NCBI RefSeq assembly: GCF_020616515.1 | Contig: NZ_CP085135.1 | Span: 5,007,001-5,071,000 of the forward strand | Length of the DNA stretch: 64,000 nucleotides | From: Mesorhizobium sp. PAMC28654 | GTDB taxonomy: Bacteria; Pseudomonadota; Alphaproteobacteria; Rhizobiales; Rhizobiaceae | Direction of reading: 5' to 3' | Part shown: piece by piece, positions 17,125 through 26,092 of the stretch | How positions within the stretch are numbered: the first letter of the stretch is position 1 | Layout: each line of letters opens with the position of its first letter | Program-made: the position numbers and the translations under genes | Notes under the pieces: generated by a model | The model's database searches: none | Seen by the model: only the letters and a program-made list of their open reading frames with translations | Told to the model about the DNA's origin: nothing

Positions 17125-17271
17125 ATGAAGCAGAACACACTCTATCTCGTCATTGGCGCGCTCGTCGTCGCGGTCATCGCGCTTGGCGTCTATGTCTATC
17201 GCGAGGAAAACAAGCCAAAGGGCGTCGAGCTCAAGATCGACGACAAGGGCATATCGATCCAGCAGAATTGA
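17125..17271 (+). CDS. Small single-pass membrane protein, 48 aa
   Basis: ATG at 17125 (MKQNTLYLVIGALVV...), TGA at 17269-17271, only 29 bp after the YmgE-like gene, with ACAGGGGCG as ribosome site. One membrane helix (residues 7-22: YLVIGALVVAVIALGV) and a charged tail ending EENKPKGVELKIDDKGISIQQN. The tail looks like a short beta-hairpin exposed in cytosol or periplasm. Small proteins of this form are recurrent in Rhizobiales, but I know no function. Coding is supported by the operon position and clean amphipathic layout. Confidence 0.7.
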   Translation: MKQNTLYLVIGALVVAVIALGVYVYREENKPKGVELKIDDKGISIQQN

Positions 17272-17422
17272 GCGCCGGCAGTCGGCTGATCCAGGATTTC
17301 GGCCGTCGCTTGACCGGCAAAGCCTTTGTCGTGCTTACTCTACCCATTGCGTTCAACGCGAGGCGGGCATCAGGGTTAGGGCAGGGGTTGCAGCTTCAAG
17401 TCGGTCCGGATTGGACCCTCTG

Positions 17423-18394
17423 ATGATTGATCAGATAGGGTTCGAAGCCAGCGATGCCGTGCGGGCAGCGCTGTCGGCGGTTGGGCGCACGGAGGACCTG
17501 CGTTTCTCGCCGGACAATCGCCTGCTGGCGCTTGCCGGATACGGGCGCCGGCGCTGCCTGATCCTGCACGTCGACATCCAGCCGACGCCCGATGGTCCCG
17601 GGATCACCATCCATGACTTCATGGAACTGACATCGGACAGCATGGGCGAGATTCACGGTCTCGATTTCATCGACGACCGGACGTTTGCGGTTGCCAATCG
17701 CGACGGGCTGGTTGCGATATTTGCCCTGCCTCCCGGAGAGCCGACGGGCCAAAGCAAAGGCATCGCACCCCTTCGCGAAATCAAGGGCGGGCCGTTCTGC
17801 AAGCTGAAAACGCCGGGCTCGGTTGCCGTCCGGCAGGAGTCGCATGGACGCTACAGCCTGCTGGTCTGCAACAACTACACGCACCGCGTCACGCGCCACG
17901 TGGTCAATCCTTGGCTTGGCCACCGCGCCACAGGGAACCACCTGCTTCTGAAGCAGGGCCTGGACATACCGGACGGCATTGCGGTCAGCCATGATGGCCA
18001 ATGGATCGCCGTCAGCAGCCATGGCACCAGGGATGTGAAGATATACAGGATGTCGGCTTCTCTGGGGCCGAAGACCGAACCCACCGCGAGCCTTCAGGAC
18101 GCCAATTATCCGCATGGCGTGCGTTTCACCGCCGACGATCGGCACATACTGGTTGCCGATGCGGGCAGCCCGATGCTGCATGTGTATGAACGCGGCGCCG
18201 GTTGGGACGGGGCCCGTATGCCGTCGCGTTCCATTGCCGTTCTCGACGAGGAAACCTTCCTGCGCGGAAGGACCAACGACGAGGAGGGCGGGCCGAAAGG
18301 CCTCGACATAGATCGATCGAATAGCGTCGTGGCGGTAACCTGCGAAGAGCAGACGTTGGCTTTCTTCGCGCTGGCATCGATAACCGGCCGGTAG
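17423..18394 (+). CDS. Beta-propeller (YVTN/lactonase-like) hypothetical protein
   Basis: 323 residues with repeated propeller blades: LRFSPDNRLLALAGYG, IHGLDFIDDRTFAVANRDG, IPDGIAVSHDGQWIAVSSHG, YPHGVRFTADDRHILVADAG and GPKGLDIDRSNSVVAVTCEE. Repeats of this type occur in lactonases, YVTN proteins and surface proteins. No signal peptide is apparent, so cytosolic. The start MIDQIGFEASDAV at 17423 is the first Met before the fold; the frame stays open upstream without coding-like content. The 150 bp before it contain no evident promoter. Role unknown. Confidence 0.75.
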   Translation: MIDQIGFEASDAVRAALSAVGRTEDLRFSPDNRLLALAGYGRRRCLILHVDIQPTPDGPGITIHDFMELTSDSMGEIHGLDFIDDRTFAVANRDGLVAIFALPPGEPTGQSKGIAPLREIKGGPFCKLKTPGSVAVRQESHGRYSLLVCNNYTHRVTRHVVNPWLGHRATGNHLLLKQGLDIPDGIAVSHDGQWIAVSSHGTRDVKIYRMSASLGPKTEPTASLQDANYPHGVRFTADDRHILVADAGSPMLHVYERGAGWDGARMPSRSIAVLDEETFLRGRTNDEEGGPKGLDIDRSNSVVAVTCEEQTLAFFALASITGR

Positions 18395-18616
18395 GCGCTG
18401 AAGATTGATCGATCTCCACGGCAACTATTTGATTTTATTCAAAGTATCTTGTCGATGACGTGGACAATAGACGACAGGGCAGGGGTCACTCCGCTTTCAA
18501 TATGTCGAGAGGCAAGCCAATCCAAGCATGGAATAAAGGTGACGCAACGGCACTTCCGCAGTATGATCACGGCATAGGGCGTTTGGGGTCTGACCACCTA
18601 CTCTTAGGAGGTTGCC

Positions 18617-19045
18617 ATGAGGCACCAAACACTGGATCAACTGCATATGGTGGCCGAGGTCCGCAGAGACCCGACACATCCTCGAATGAACCGAACCCAG
18701 CGTCTCGAACGCTGGGCAGAGCTTCTTGAACAGCAGCCCAACCGGCTCCTTGCCGCACTTGCCGGAACTGAATACCGTTCGCCGCCCGAGCGCGATGTCA
18801 TGCGGGTTGAAGGCACGCCCATATCGGTTGCCTTCGAGGATCCGCTTTTTCGCAATGAGGGGTTGAAAGACGACAGTTATGGCCAAGCAAAGAGCTTCTT
18901 CGAATTGACCGACAATCAACTCCACGAAATAGTCTGCTACTGCCATGTTGGCGCAACGATGCAAGCATCCAGGGCAGCACAATCCGTTCGCTACGCGATT
19001 GGAGGGCGTGGGTTCTTCGCCGGATTGCGAGACTCCTTTCGCTGA
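18617..19045 (+). CDS. Conserved hypothetical protein, 142 aa
   Basis: Strong ribosome site AGGAGG (18606-18611) before the ATG. The sequence has a recognisable RLERWAELLEQQPNRLLAAL motif and SVAFEDPLFRNEGLKDDSYGQAKSFFELTDNQLHEIVCYCH, patterns I remember in unannotated proteins of Bradyrhizobium and Methylobacterium, but no known function. No signal or membrane segment. Two cysteines (CYCH) near residue 108. It opens the less GC-rich patch that ends at 20.9 kb, and a hairpin GGATGACC/GGTCATCC (19064-19071/19081-19088) just after the stop may terminate it. Confidence 0.75.
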   Translation: MRHQTLDQLHMVAEVRRDPTHPRMNRTQRLERWAELLEQQPNRLLAALAGTEYRSPPERDVMRVEGTPISVAFEDPLFRNEGLKDDSYGQAKSFFELTDNQLHEIVCYCHVGATMQASRAAQSVRYAIGGRGFFAGLRDSFR

Positions 19046-19094
19046 CGGATGATGCACTAAGCTGGATGACCTGGTGACAGGGTCATCCGTGGAT

Positions 19095-19232
19095 TCAATG
19101 GCTTGGAGCGCGATCGAAAGCCGTACCGGCCACTGCCCTTGCCGATCGCGCTCCCACGCCGGGCATGTTTCCAGCGGCAGCCTGGGCCCAGGACTTGGCG
19201 AGCACTGCTCGCCAGTTGTCGACGAGACGCAT
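19095..19232 (-). pseudogene. Possible phage holin-like (DUF7940-type) fragment, 45 aa
   Basis: ATG at 19232 preceded by GAAAGGAA gives MRLVDNWRAVLAKSWAQAAAG, resembling the conserved start of small rhizobial phage holin-like proteins (MRL-DNWR-VL-KAWS). The expected membrane helices are absent; the sequence runs out after 45 residues into unrelated residues. This suggests a truncated prophage leftover. The similarity is from memory and short, so uncertain. Confidence 0.4.
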
Positions 19233-19296
19233 AGCAGTTCCTTTCCACCTCACCAGCAGGTTTTCAGGTGTTGTGAATGCTGGTATTGAGTGGCTT

Positions 19297-20357
19297 ATGA
19301 CATTGGGGCAGGCCGACGATCGGCGATACGGTTCGATCGACGCCCTGCGGGCAATAGCCGTGTGTCTAGTCCTAAGCTTTCACTTTACGTCGCGCTTTCG
19401 ATTGAATACATGCATTTCGATCCGTCCGTGGCTGCTCCTTGGAACGGCGGCGTCGGGGTTCTTCTGTTTTTCATCGTCAGCGGCTATTGCATCGCGATGA
19501 CGGCCGAGAAAGCCGACAATATCTCGAAATTCTGGCTCCAGCGATTTGCGCGACTGCAACCAGCCTTGATGGCGTGCATCGTGATCACGCTGATATTTGT
19601 CTCAACCCTAGGGCTTCCGGGTCGAGAAGTTTCAATGATTGATGCCGTCCACAATGCATTGTGGATTCCGCTCTTTTCGCCAACGCCTTTGGTCGATGGA
19701 GCCTATTGGTCCCTGCTCGAAGAGGCGAAATTCTATTTCGTCTTCGGCCTTATGTACTATCTCTGCCGCAGTCGGATTTTGCTGCTCTTTGGCTGTTTTA
19801 CTGTGATCGGCGCGGTGTTACAAATCTACCGTATCGGGGCAGATCATCACGCCGCGATATTTCCCTTCAAGGGCATGGCTCGCCCCTATTTTTTCTATCC
19901 ATACAGTATCTTCTTTCTTATGGGGATTGCCGCACGGCGGTCGAATTATGGCGTTCAGACTGGCATCTTCCTTGTTGCAGCAATTGCCATTTGGAAGTTT
20001 TGGGGAAACTCACTCTCTACCGTATGGACGATTTTAGCGATTTCCATCGTTGGGATAGTCGGAGTCCAGATGCGTGGATTCCGTATTTGGCGGCCGATCA
20101 CCTTTGTCGGTTTGATTAGTTACCCGCTATATCTCATCCACCAGAACGTCGGGGTTGCCACAATTCGAGCGCTTCAGCCCGCCGTTAACGACCCTTATCT
20201 ACGCATAGCTATCGCGACTTCGATTGTTCTGATTTTGGCGGCATTCGTGGCTTGGTCTGTAGAGCATAGATTTCGTCGCGCCATAGAGACGTTCGCGATG
20301 CGGATGGTGGCCTTCGATCCAAGATCACACCAATCTATTCCGCCGGAAGCTCGCTAG
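19297..20357 (+). pseudogene. Acyltransferase 3 family protein, frameshifted
   Basis: Membrane O-acyltransferase (surface polysaccharide modification) of about 353 residues. The first part lies in one frame (ATG 19297: YGSIDALRAIAVCLVLSFHF, the diagnostic N-terminal R/SIDALRAIAV motif with the active-site His), and from about 19390-19410 the homologous sequence continues in another frame (WNGGVGVLLFFIVSGYCIAM, FWLQRFARLQPALMA ... to 20357). Total length 1061 bp is not divisible by three. Either a pseudogene or a sequencing error. Base composition is visibly more AT-rich than its neighbours, suggesting transfer. Confidence 0.8.
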
Positions 20358-20432
20358 CTTCACTCGCAGGGCTCGCGCGACTGCCTAGTCAATTAGCGAT
20401 GCCGTCCGGCCCGGTGCTCGGCAACCTCGACC

Positions 20433-20820
20433 TTGAGCAGGTCCAGGGCATGGGTGCGGGTGACGCACCTCGCCAGCGGAAAGGACGAGTTGGTTTCAGC
20501 TCGACGAGTAAAACATTCCGCCAAGTTTGCCCTACCACGCTTCCATTTTCCAGCAACGATGGTCGGTCGATCGCAAGGTCGCGAAGCTGCCTGGGAAGGG
20601 TTGGGGCTCGCGATTTGCGGGCATTCGGCATTACCGAGGGAGAACGTCGACGCGTCCCCGGACGACGCTCGCAAGGTCGCTGCTCACTCCGACATCAGCA
20701 CTACCGAGAAAATATGACCGCACTGTGCTCGAGGCTGCAGATCGCCTTGCGGATGTCAGAAAGCGGCGCCGTGAACAGAGTGGTAACGGTAGCGGTGACG
20801 GGTTTCTCGCAAGCTATTGA
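20433..20820 (+). pseudogene. Remnant of a tyrosine recombinase (integrase) C-terminus
   Basis: One frame ends DDARKVAAHSDISTTEKI and stops at 20715; a +1/-2 shift continues YDRTVLEAADRLADVRKR up to about 20820. Joined, AHSDISTTEKIYDRT matches the catalytic-Tyr end of phage-type integrases (xGHSDxxTTxxYDR). The break is at GAGAAAATATGACC, where loss of one AT unit from ATATAT would explain it. The 564-bp gap 20358-20921 holds nothing else recognisable except the promoter of the PBP gene. Confidence 0.5.
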
Positions 20821-20921
20821 AATCGCTAAATGTTAATTTTTTCTCGCTTAACCCGCCCTTAAATCGCCGCATCTACTCTGCAACCCGAGCGCCATAGGCA
20901 TCGGGACAGACAGCGCAACGC

Positions 20922-23195
20922 ATGGCGAACCGCAAAGACCGCATCGAACCGAGCTTCGAGGGATCATCCAGGGCGAAATCCTCGGCCGGCCTTTCGGTGA
21001 GTGAGGAGGACCGCGTCGTGCCGAGCAACCGCAAGGCTCCCGCAAAGCGCAAGCCCGCCAAGGGTAAATCCTCGCGTGGCGGGCGCGGCAAGAGCCGACG
21101 CGGCTTGTTCGGCGTGCTCGGCCGGCTGTTCTACTGGTGCTTCGTGCTGGCCATCTGGGGCGGCATCGCCGTCGCCGGCCTTGTCATCTACTACGGCGCG
21201 AAAATGCCGGCGGCCACGACATGGTCCATTCCTGACCGCGCGCCCAACATCAAGATCGTCTCCGTTGACGGGAAGCTGCTTGCCAATCGCGGTATGAGCG
21301 GCGGCGAGGCCGTCGGCCTGCATGAGATGTCGCCCTATATTCCCGAGGCGGTCATCGCCATTGAGGATCGTCGCTTCTACTCGCATTTCGGCGTCGATCC
21401 GATAGGCCTGTCGCGCGCCATGGTGACCAATCTGCTCGGCGGACATTTCTCGCAGGGCGGCTCGACGCTGACACAGCAGCTGGCGAAGAACCTGTTCCTG
21501 ACGCCCGACCGCACGCTGGAACGCAAGGTGCAGGAAGTGCTTCTGGCGCTGTGGCTTGAGCACAAGCACACCAAGGACCAGATCCTCGAAATGTACCTCA
21601 ACCGGGTCTATTTCGGCTCGGGCGCCTTTGGTGTCGAAGCCGCTTCGCGTCGTTATTTTGGCAAGAGCGCCCGTGATGTCACCCTATCGGAGGCGGCACT
21701 TCTGGCCGGCCTGTTGAAGGCGCCGTCGCGGCTGTCGCCGGCACGCGACCCCAAGGCCGCGGAGGAACGTTCGCAGCTCGTGCTCGCCGCCATGCGCGAC
21801 GAGGGCAAGATCAGCGCCAAGGAGATGGCGTCGGCGATGAGCGCGCCGGCGACGCGCGCGCCGTCCTACTGGACCGGCTCGGAGAACTACGTCGCCGATA
21901 CCGTGATGGAAGAGCTGCCGGACCTGATCGGCGACGTGCGCGGCGACATCGTCGTCGATACCACGGTCGATCTGACGCTGCAGAAGCTCGCCGAACAATC
22001 GATACGTCGTCTCATCGACGAAAGCGGCAAGAAGCTGAACGTCAGTCAGGGCGCGCTGGTGTCGATCGACAATTCCGGCGCGGTGCGCGCCATGGTCGGT
22101 GGCTACGACTACGCCAGCAGCCAGTTCGACCGCGCCTCGGGCGCGCGTCGCCAGCCGGGTTCGGCGTTCAAGCCGTTCGTCTATATGGCGGCGCTCGAAG
22201 CCGGCCGTACCCCTGACAGTATCCGCAACGACGCGCCAATCAAGATCGGCAACTGGACGCCCGACAATTACGGCGGCAAATATTTTGGCAAGGTGACGCT
22301 GGCGACGGCCTTGGCGAAATCGCTGAATTCGGTGGCGGCACAGCTGACCATGGAAGTCGGTCCGAACGCGGTCGTCGAGACAGCGCATCGCATGGGCATC
22401 CAGTCCGATCTGCAGGCCAATACCTCGATCGCGCTCGGCACCTCCGAGGTGACGCCGCTGGAGCTGACATCGGCCTATGTTCCCTTCGCCAATGGCGGCT
22501 ACAAGCCAGACATCCATTTCATCCGCCGCGTGACGACGACCGACGGCAAGGTGCTCTACGAGAACCATGACGACAGTGCGCCGCGCGTTGTCAGCCCGGA
22601 GGTCGTCGGCATGATGAACTCGATGATGATGGGCACGGTTGAGTTCGGCTCGGCAAAGAAGGCGGCCTTCGCCTGGCCGGCGGCGGGCAAGACCGGAACC
22701 AGCCAGAACTCGCGCGACGCCTGGTTCGTCGGCTACACCGCCAATCTCACCACAGGCGTGTGGTTCGGCAATGATGATGGCAGCGCGATGAAGAAGGTGA
22801 CCGGCGGCGCACTGCCGGCGCAGGCCTGGCACGAGTTCATGGTCGCCGCGCATGAGGGCGTGCCGGTGCGGCCGCTGCCTGGAACGTGGAAATCGACGCC
22901 CGCCGACACCGTCGTGCCCGACGATATACCCTCGGTCGACAACAACCAGGCGGCGCCGGTTCCGTCCGCATCCGTCGGCCAGCAGGCGGCGCCGCAGCCC
23001 CCCGCACCGGTTACCCAGCCGGCCGCGCCGGTCCGCGCCGCGCGCCCTGCCCAGACTGTCGATGCCGATGACTTGGCCATGCCGGACGACAATGGCGCCA
23101 CGGCGTCGATCAAGCACCCCGTACCGCCCGGCGATGTCGGGGGACCGACGAAGAAGCGCAAGACTTCGATCCTCGACATTCTTGGTGGCGGCTGA
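20922..23195 (+). CDS. Penicillin-binding protein 1A-family bifunctional glycosyltransferase/transpeptidase
   Basis: Peptidoglycan synthase of the inner membrane, 757 residues. A basic cytoplasmic tail (1-65), membrane helix (about 68-92), GT51 domain with AIEDRRFYSHFG (catalytic Glu at 148), QGGSTLTQQLAKNLFL and KVQEVLLALWLE, then transpeptidase with SxxK in PGSAFKPFV, SxN in KSLNSVA and KTGTSQ. The C-terminal 110 residues are Pro/Ala-rich and of low complexity. Only 21 bp precede the ATG after a purine-poor stretch; the start at 20922 fits the family. It stands alone, flanked by the integrase remnant. Confidence 0.95.
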   Translation: MANRKDRIEPSFEGSSRAKSSAGLSVSEEDRVVPSNRKAPAKRKPAKGKSSRGGRGKSRRGLFGVLGRLFYWCFVLAIWGGIAVAGLVIYYGAKMPAATTWSIPDRAPNIKIVSVDGKLLANRGMSGGEAVGLHEMSPYIPEAVIAIEDRRFYSHFGVDPIGLSRAMVTNLLGGHFSQGGSTLTQQLAKNLFLTPDRTLERKVQEVLLALWLEHKHTKDQILEMYLNRVYFGSGAFGVEAASRRYFGKSARDVTLSEAALLAGLLKAPSRLSPARDPKAAEERSQLVLAAMRDEGKISAKEMASAMSAPATRAPSYWTGSENYVADTVMEELPDLIGDVRGDIVVDTTVDLTLQKLAEQSIRRLIDESGKKLNVSQGALVSIDNSGAVRAMVGGYDYASSQFDRASGARRQPGSAFKPFVYMAALEAGRTPDSIRNDAPIKIGNWTPDNYGGKYFGKVTLATALAKSLNSVAAQLTMEVGPNAVVETAHRMGIQSDLQANTSIALGTSEVTPLELTSAYVPFANGGYKPDIHFIRRVTTTDGKVLYENHDDSAPRVVSPEVVGMMNSMMMGTVEFGSAKKAAFAWPAAGKTGTSQNSRDAWFVGYTANLTTGVWFGNDDGSAMKKVTGGALPAQAWHEFMVAAHEGVPVRPLPGTWKSTPADTVVPDDIPSVDNNQAAPVPSASVGQQAAPQPPAPVTQPAAPVRAARPAQTVDADDLAMPDDNGATASIKHPVPPGDVGGPTKKRKTSILDILGGG

Positions 23196-23258
23196 GCGTC
23201 AATCCGCCACTCGCCACCGCTGTCGTGTTCGGCTACATCTCCGCCCGGAGATTTCGAC

Positions 23259-24011
23259 ATGGCTGAACCCGACACCAGAAAAACCATCGTGCTGACCGGC
23301 GCCAGCCGGGGCATCGGCCATGCCACGGTCAAGCGCTTTTCGCGCGAGGGCTGGCGCGTCATCACCTGTTCGCGACAGGCCTTCGCCGAGGATTGCCCGT
23401 GGCCTGCGGGCCCGGAAGATCACATCAAGGTCGATCTCGCCGACCAGGAAGATGTCGGCATCGCCGTCTCGGAAATCCGGCATCGCCTGGAAGCGCATGG
23501 CGGCCAGTTGCACGCGCTGGTCAACAATGCCGGCATCTCGCCGAAGCTCAAGGACGGCAACAGCCGCATGAACTCGATCGACACGCCGATGCATGTCTGG
23601 CGCGATGTGTTCCAGGTCAATTTCTTTGCGCCGATCATGCTGGCGCGGGGGCTGTTCAAGGAGTTGGCGGCTGCCAAAGGCTCGATCGTCAACGTCACCT
23701 CGATCGCCGGCACGCGCGTGCATCCCTTCGCCGGCACGGCCTATGCCACGTCGAAGGCGGCGCTCGGCTCGCTGACGCGCGAGATGGCGCATGATTTTGG
23801 CCCGCACGGCATTCGCGTCAACGCGATTGCGCCGGGCGAGATCGATACGGCGATCCTGTCGCCGGGCACGGACAAGATCGTGGAGACGATCCCGCTGAGA
23901 AGGCTTGGCACCACGGCCGAGGTCGCGGATATCATCTACTTCCTGTGCTCGCAGCAGGCGTCCTACGTGACGGGCTCGGAAATCCACATCAATGGCGGCC
24001 AGCACGTGTGA
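23259..24011 (+). CDS. SDR family NAD(P)-dependent oxidoreductase
   Basis: Short-chain dehydrogenase, 250 residues. Cofactor motif TGASRGIGHA near residue 14, NNAGIS, and the active-site Ser/Tyr/Lys visible as VNVTSIAG...YATSKAAL. C-terminal YVTGSEIHINGGQHV is the classical SDR end. Ribosome site CGGAG (about 23246). The substrate is not evident; neighbours give no pathway. Ends in front of palindromic repeat copy B. Confidence 0.93.
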   Translation: MAEPDTRKTIVLTGASRGIGHATVKRFSREGWRVITCSRQAFAEDCPWPAGPEDHIKVDLADQEDVGIAVSEIRHRLEAHGGQLHALVNNAGISPKLKDGNSRMNSIDTPMHVWRDVFQVNFFAPIMLARGLFKELAAAKGSIVNVTSIAGTRVHPFAGTAYATSKAALGSLTREMAHDFGPHGIRVNAIAPGEIDTAILSPGTDKIVETIPLRRLGTTAEVADIIYFLCSQQASYVTGSEIHINGGQHV

Positions 24012-24029
24012 GCGACCGACTTCCGGGAG

Positions 24030-24129
24030 AATGGTTCACCGTTTCACGGAAACGGCGAACCATTCTCCCTCTTTGATTGACGCAATCTCGGACGGAAAAC
24101 CGCTTCACACTTTTCCTGAAATTGCTTTA
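24030..24129. repeat. Palindromic intergenic repeat, copy B
   Basis: GGAGAATGGTTCACCGTTTCACGGAAACGGCGAACCATTCTCC forms a long hairpin (about 24032-24074; not consecutive in one block), followed by GGAAAACCGCTTCACACTTTTCC and ATTGCTTTA. It fills the gap between convergent SDR and MDR genes, where it may serve as a bidirectional terminator. Confidence 0.7.
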
Positions 24130-24137
24130 GGGACGGC

Positions 24138-25058
24138 TCATCCGACCATGGTGAGAACGGCCTTGCCGCTGATGGTGCGCTGTCGCAGTGCGTCGAGGGC
24201 CTGGGCGATGTCTGTCCACGGCATGGTCAAGGCCACGCGGGTTTCCAGCCGGCCAGCCGCGACCAGGGTGAGCAGCGAGGCGATGTCCGCGCCAATGCCC
24301 GAGCCAGAAGTGTAATAGGCGAAGGTTTGAAGCCTCGCGCCCTCATGGCCCGGAACGAACTGGCGGAATCCGATGGGGGTGAGTTCGCCGCTGCTCGAGC
24401 CGAACATGACAATGGTGCCGCCAGGCGCGACCCGTTCGATCGCGTGTGCGAGGCTTTCGCCGCCGACCGACTCGGTGATCAGCGAAAACGTCCCCTCAGC
24501 CAGTTCGATCGCTTCGACAACCCGCTCGGCTCCAAGATTACGGAGATCCTCGGCATGCCTCGCGGCGGCGATCGCGGTCACCGAGGCGCCCTGCTCGCGG
24601 GCGAGCTGGACCTGGAAACGGCCGACCGCACCGCTTGCGCCGGTGATCAGGACCCGCCGGCCGGCCAGGTCACCGCCATGGCGCAAAGTCCTCAGCGCCG
24701 TCGTGCCCGCGACCGGAAGCGTGGCTGCCGAGACGAAGCTGACCTCAACCGGCAGGACGGCGAGACGGTCGGTTGCAACGGCGACACGTTCGGCCCAGCC
24801 GGCCTCGTCGACCAAGGCCACGACCCGGGTGCCAACGGCCGGCCCGGAGCCATCGACTGCTGCCCGTTCGACAATCCCAACGATGTCCTGGCCAGGTATC
24901 CAGCCGTTCGGACGTATGGTGAGCAGGCGCAGTTCGCCGCGGTTCAACGAGGTTGCGTGGACCGAGACAAGCGCCTCGTTCGCCAACGGCTGAGGTTCCT
25001 CGACCTCGGCGAGCCTCAGTCCGGTGGCGTTGGCGGGAGACATGACCAGGGCGAGCAT
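24138..25058 (-). CDS. Zinc-independent MDR family alcohol dehydrogenase / quinone oxidoreductase
   Basis: Medium-chain reductase, 306 residues from the start MLALVMSPANATGL at 25058 (ribosome site AAGAAGGT). Substrate/GroES-like N-domain with GWIPGQDIVGIVE; Rossmann motif ITGASGAVGRFQVQLA. Structural zinc cysteines are missing, as in QOR-type enzymes. It is divergent from an AraC-type regulator with a 218-bp intergenic region, which suggests the regulator controls it. Substrate unknown. Confidence 0.9.
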   Translation of the reverse strand: MLALVMSPANATGLRLAEVEEPQPLANEALVSVHATSLNRGELRLLTIRPNGWIPGQDIVGIVERAAVDGSGPAVGTRVVALVDEAGWAERVAVATDRLAVLPVEVSFVSAATLPVAGTTALRTLRHGGDLAGRRVLITGASGAVGRFQVQLAREQGASVTAIAAARHAEDLRNLGAERVVEAIELAEGTFSLITESVGGESLAHAIERVAPGGTIVMFGSSSGELTPIGFRQFVPGHEGARLQTFAYYTSGSGIGADIASLLTLVAAGRLETRVALTMPWTDIAQALDALRQRTISGKAVLTMVG

Positions 25059-25276
25059 GGGGTCGTACCTTCTTGCTGGTTGGATGCCGGCTTCCTTGGA
25101 AGCTCGGCAAGCGGACCCACTCGAAGTACCCATCGTGGTCGCGGGTCATTCCGGCGATGGGGTGCGGAGCGTCGATCAGATGTACCGGTGGCTGCCTTGC
25201 ACAGAACGGAGCCTATCGACTTCCCTGGCAAAGGAATTTAGCTATCATGGCATTTAATCTCTAAAAGTCATCAATC

Positions 25277-26092
25277 ATGAGGCAGCCCCTTCACTACCCC
25301 TGGCTCAATTTCGATGTGGATGAGCTTTCCACGCCGGCAATTGCCGTGCGCGTTGACGTCCCCGACACCAGGGCGGAGGTCGCCTTCCATCGGCACCGCA
25401 AAGGCCAACTCGTCTTCGCACTCGGAGGCGGCGTCACATGCCACGTCCCAAGCGGCTTGTGGATGGTGCCGCCTCATTGCGGGGTGTGGATTCCCAGCGA
25501 CATGGAGCACAGCAATGTCGCGACGGCCAATGCCCGGATCTTCTTCGTGTACATTGAACCGGGAGCCGCCGACCTTCCGGATCGGTGCTGCACGCTTTCG
25601 ATCTCGCCGCTGCTGCGCGAACTGATCATCGAGCTGTCCGATCGCGTGGAGGATGATGAGGCGAGGGGCGAGCTCTTGACCAAGACCCTGCTTACCGAGT
25701 TGCCGCGTATGCCTGTCCAGCAACTGCATCTGCCGATATCCTCCGAGCCGCGCTTGAGGCGGATCGCCGAAGCGTTGGCGCAAGATCCAGCCGACCGAAG
25801 CACCCTCGCACAATGGGCCAACCGCGTTGCACTCGGCGAGAGCAGTCTCGCTCGTCTCGTCGTGAAGGAGACTGGCTTAAGCTTCGGCCGCTGGCGCCAG
25901 CAATTGCACTTGATCGTTGCGATAAGGGAGCTGGCTTCGGGCGCAAGCGTTCAGCAGGTCTCGGGCGCTCTCGGCTATGGTTCCGTCACGGCCTTCATCA
26001 CCATGTTCAAGAAGGCCCTCGGCAAGCCTCCCGCACAGTATCTCAGCAGCATCGCACAGAACGGCGGTTCTGCATTTGCCCGATCAGCTTAG
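25277..26092 (+). CDS. AraC family transcriptional regulator
   Basis: 271 residues: N-terminal cupin-like sensor (HRHRKGQLVFALGGGVTCH, WMVPPHCGVWIPSDMEH) and C-terminal double HTH (LAQWANRVALGESSLARLV and SVQQVSGALGYGSVTAFITMFKKALGKPPAQY). Belongs to the YqhC/ArpR-like cupin AraC group that often regulates a neighbouring oxidoreductase. The divergent MDR gene is the obvious target. No good ribosome site before ATG 25277. Its stop overlaps the antiporter stop by 4 bp. Confidence 0.92.
   Translation: MRQPLHYPWLNFDVDELSTPAIAVRVDVPDTRAEVAFHRHRKGQLVFALGGGVTCHVPSGLWMVPPHCGVWIPSDMEHSNVATANARIFFVYIEPGAADLPDRCCTLSISPLLRELIIELSDRVEDDEARGELLTKTLLTELPRMPVQQLHLPISSEPRLRRIAEALAQDPADRSTLAQWANRVALGESSLARLVVKETGLSFGRWRQQLHLIVAIRELASGASVQQVSGALGYGSVTAFITMFKKALGKPPAQYLSSIAQNGGSAFARSA

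Noticed and set aside
21684..23117. 477-residue antisense frame opposite the PBP gene
   Set aside because: Arg-rich complement of a conserved coding region; no start context or motif.
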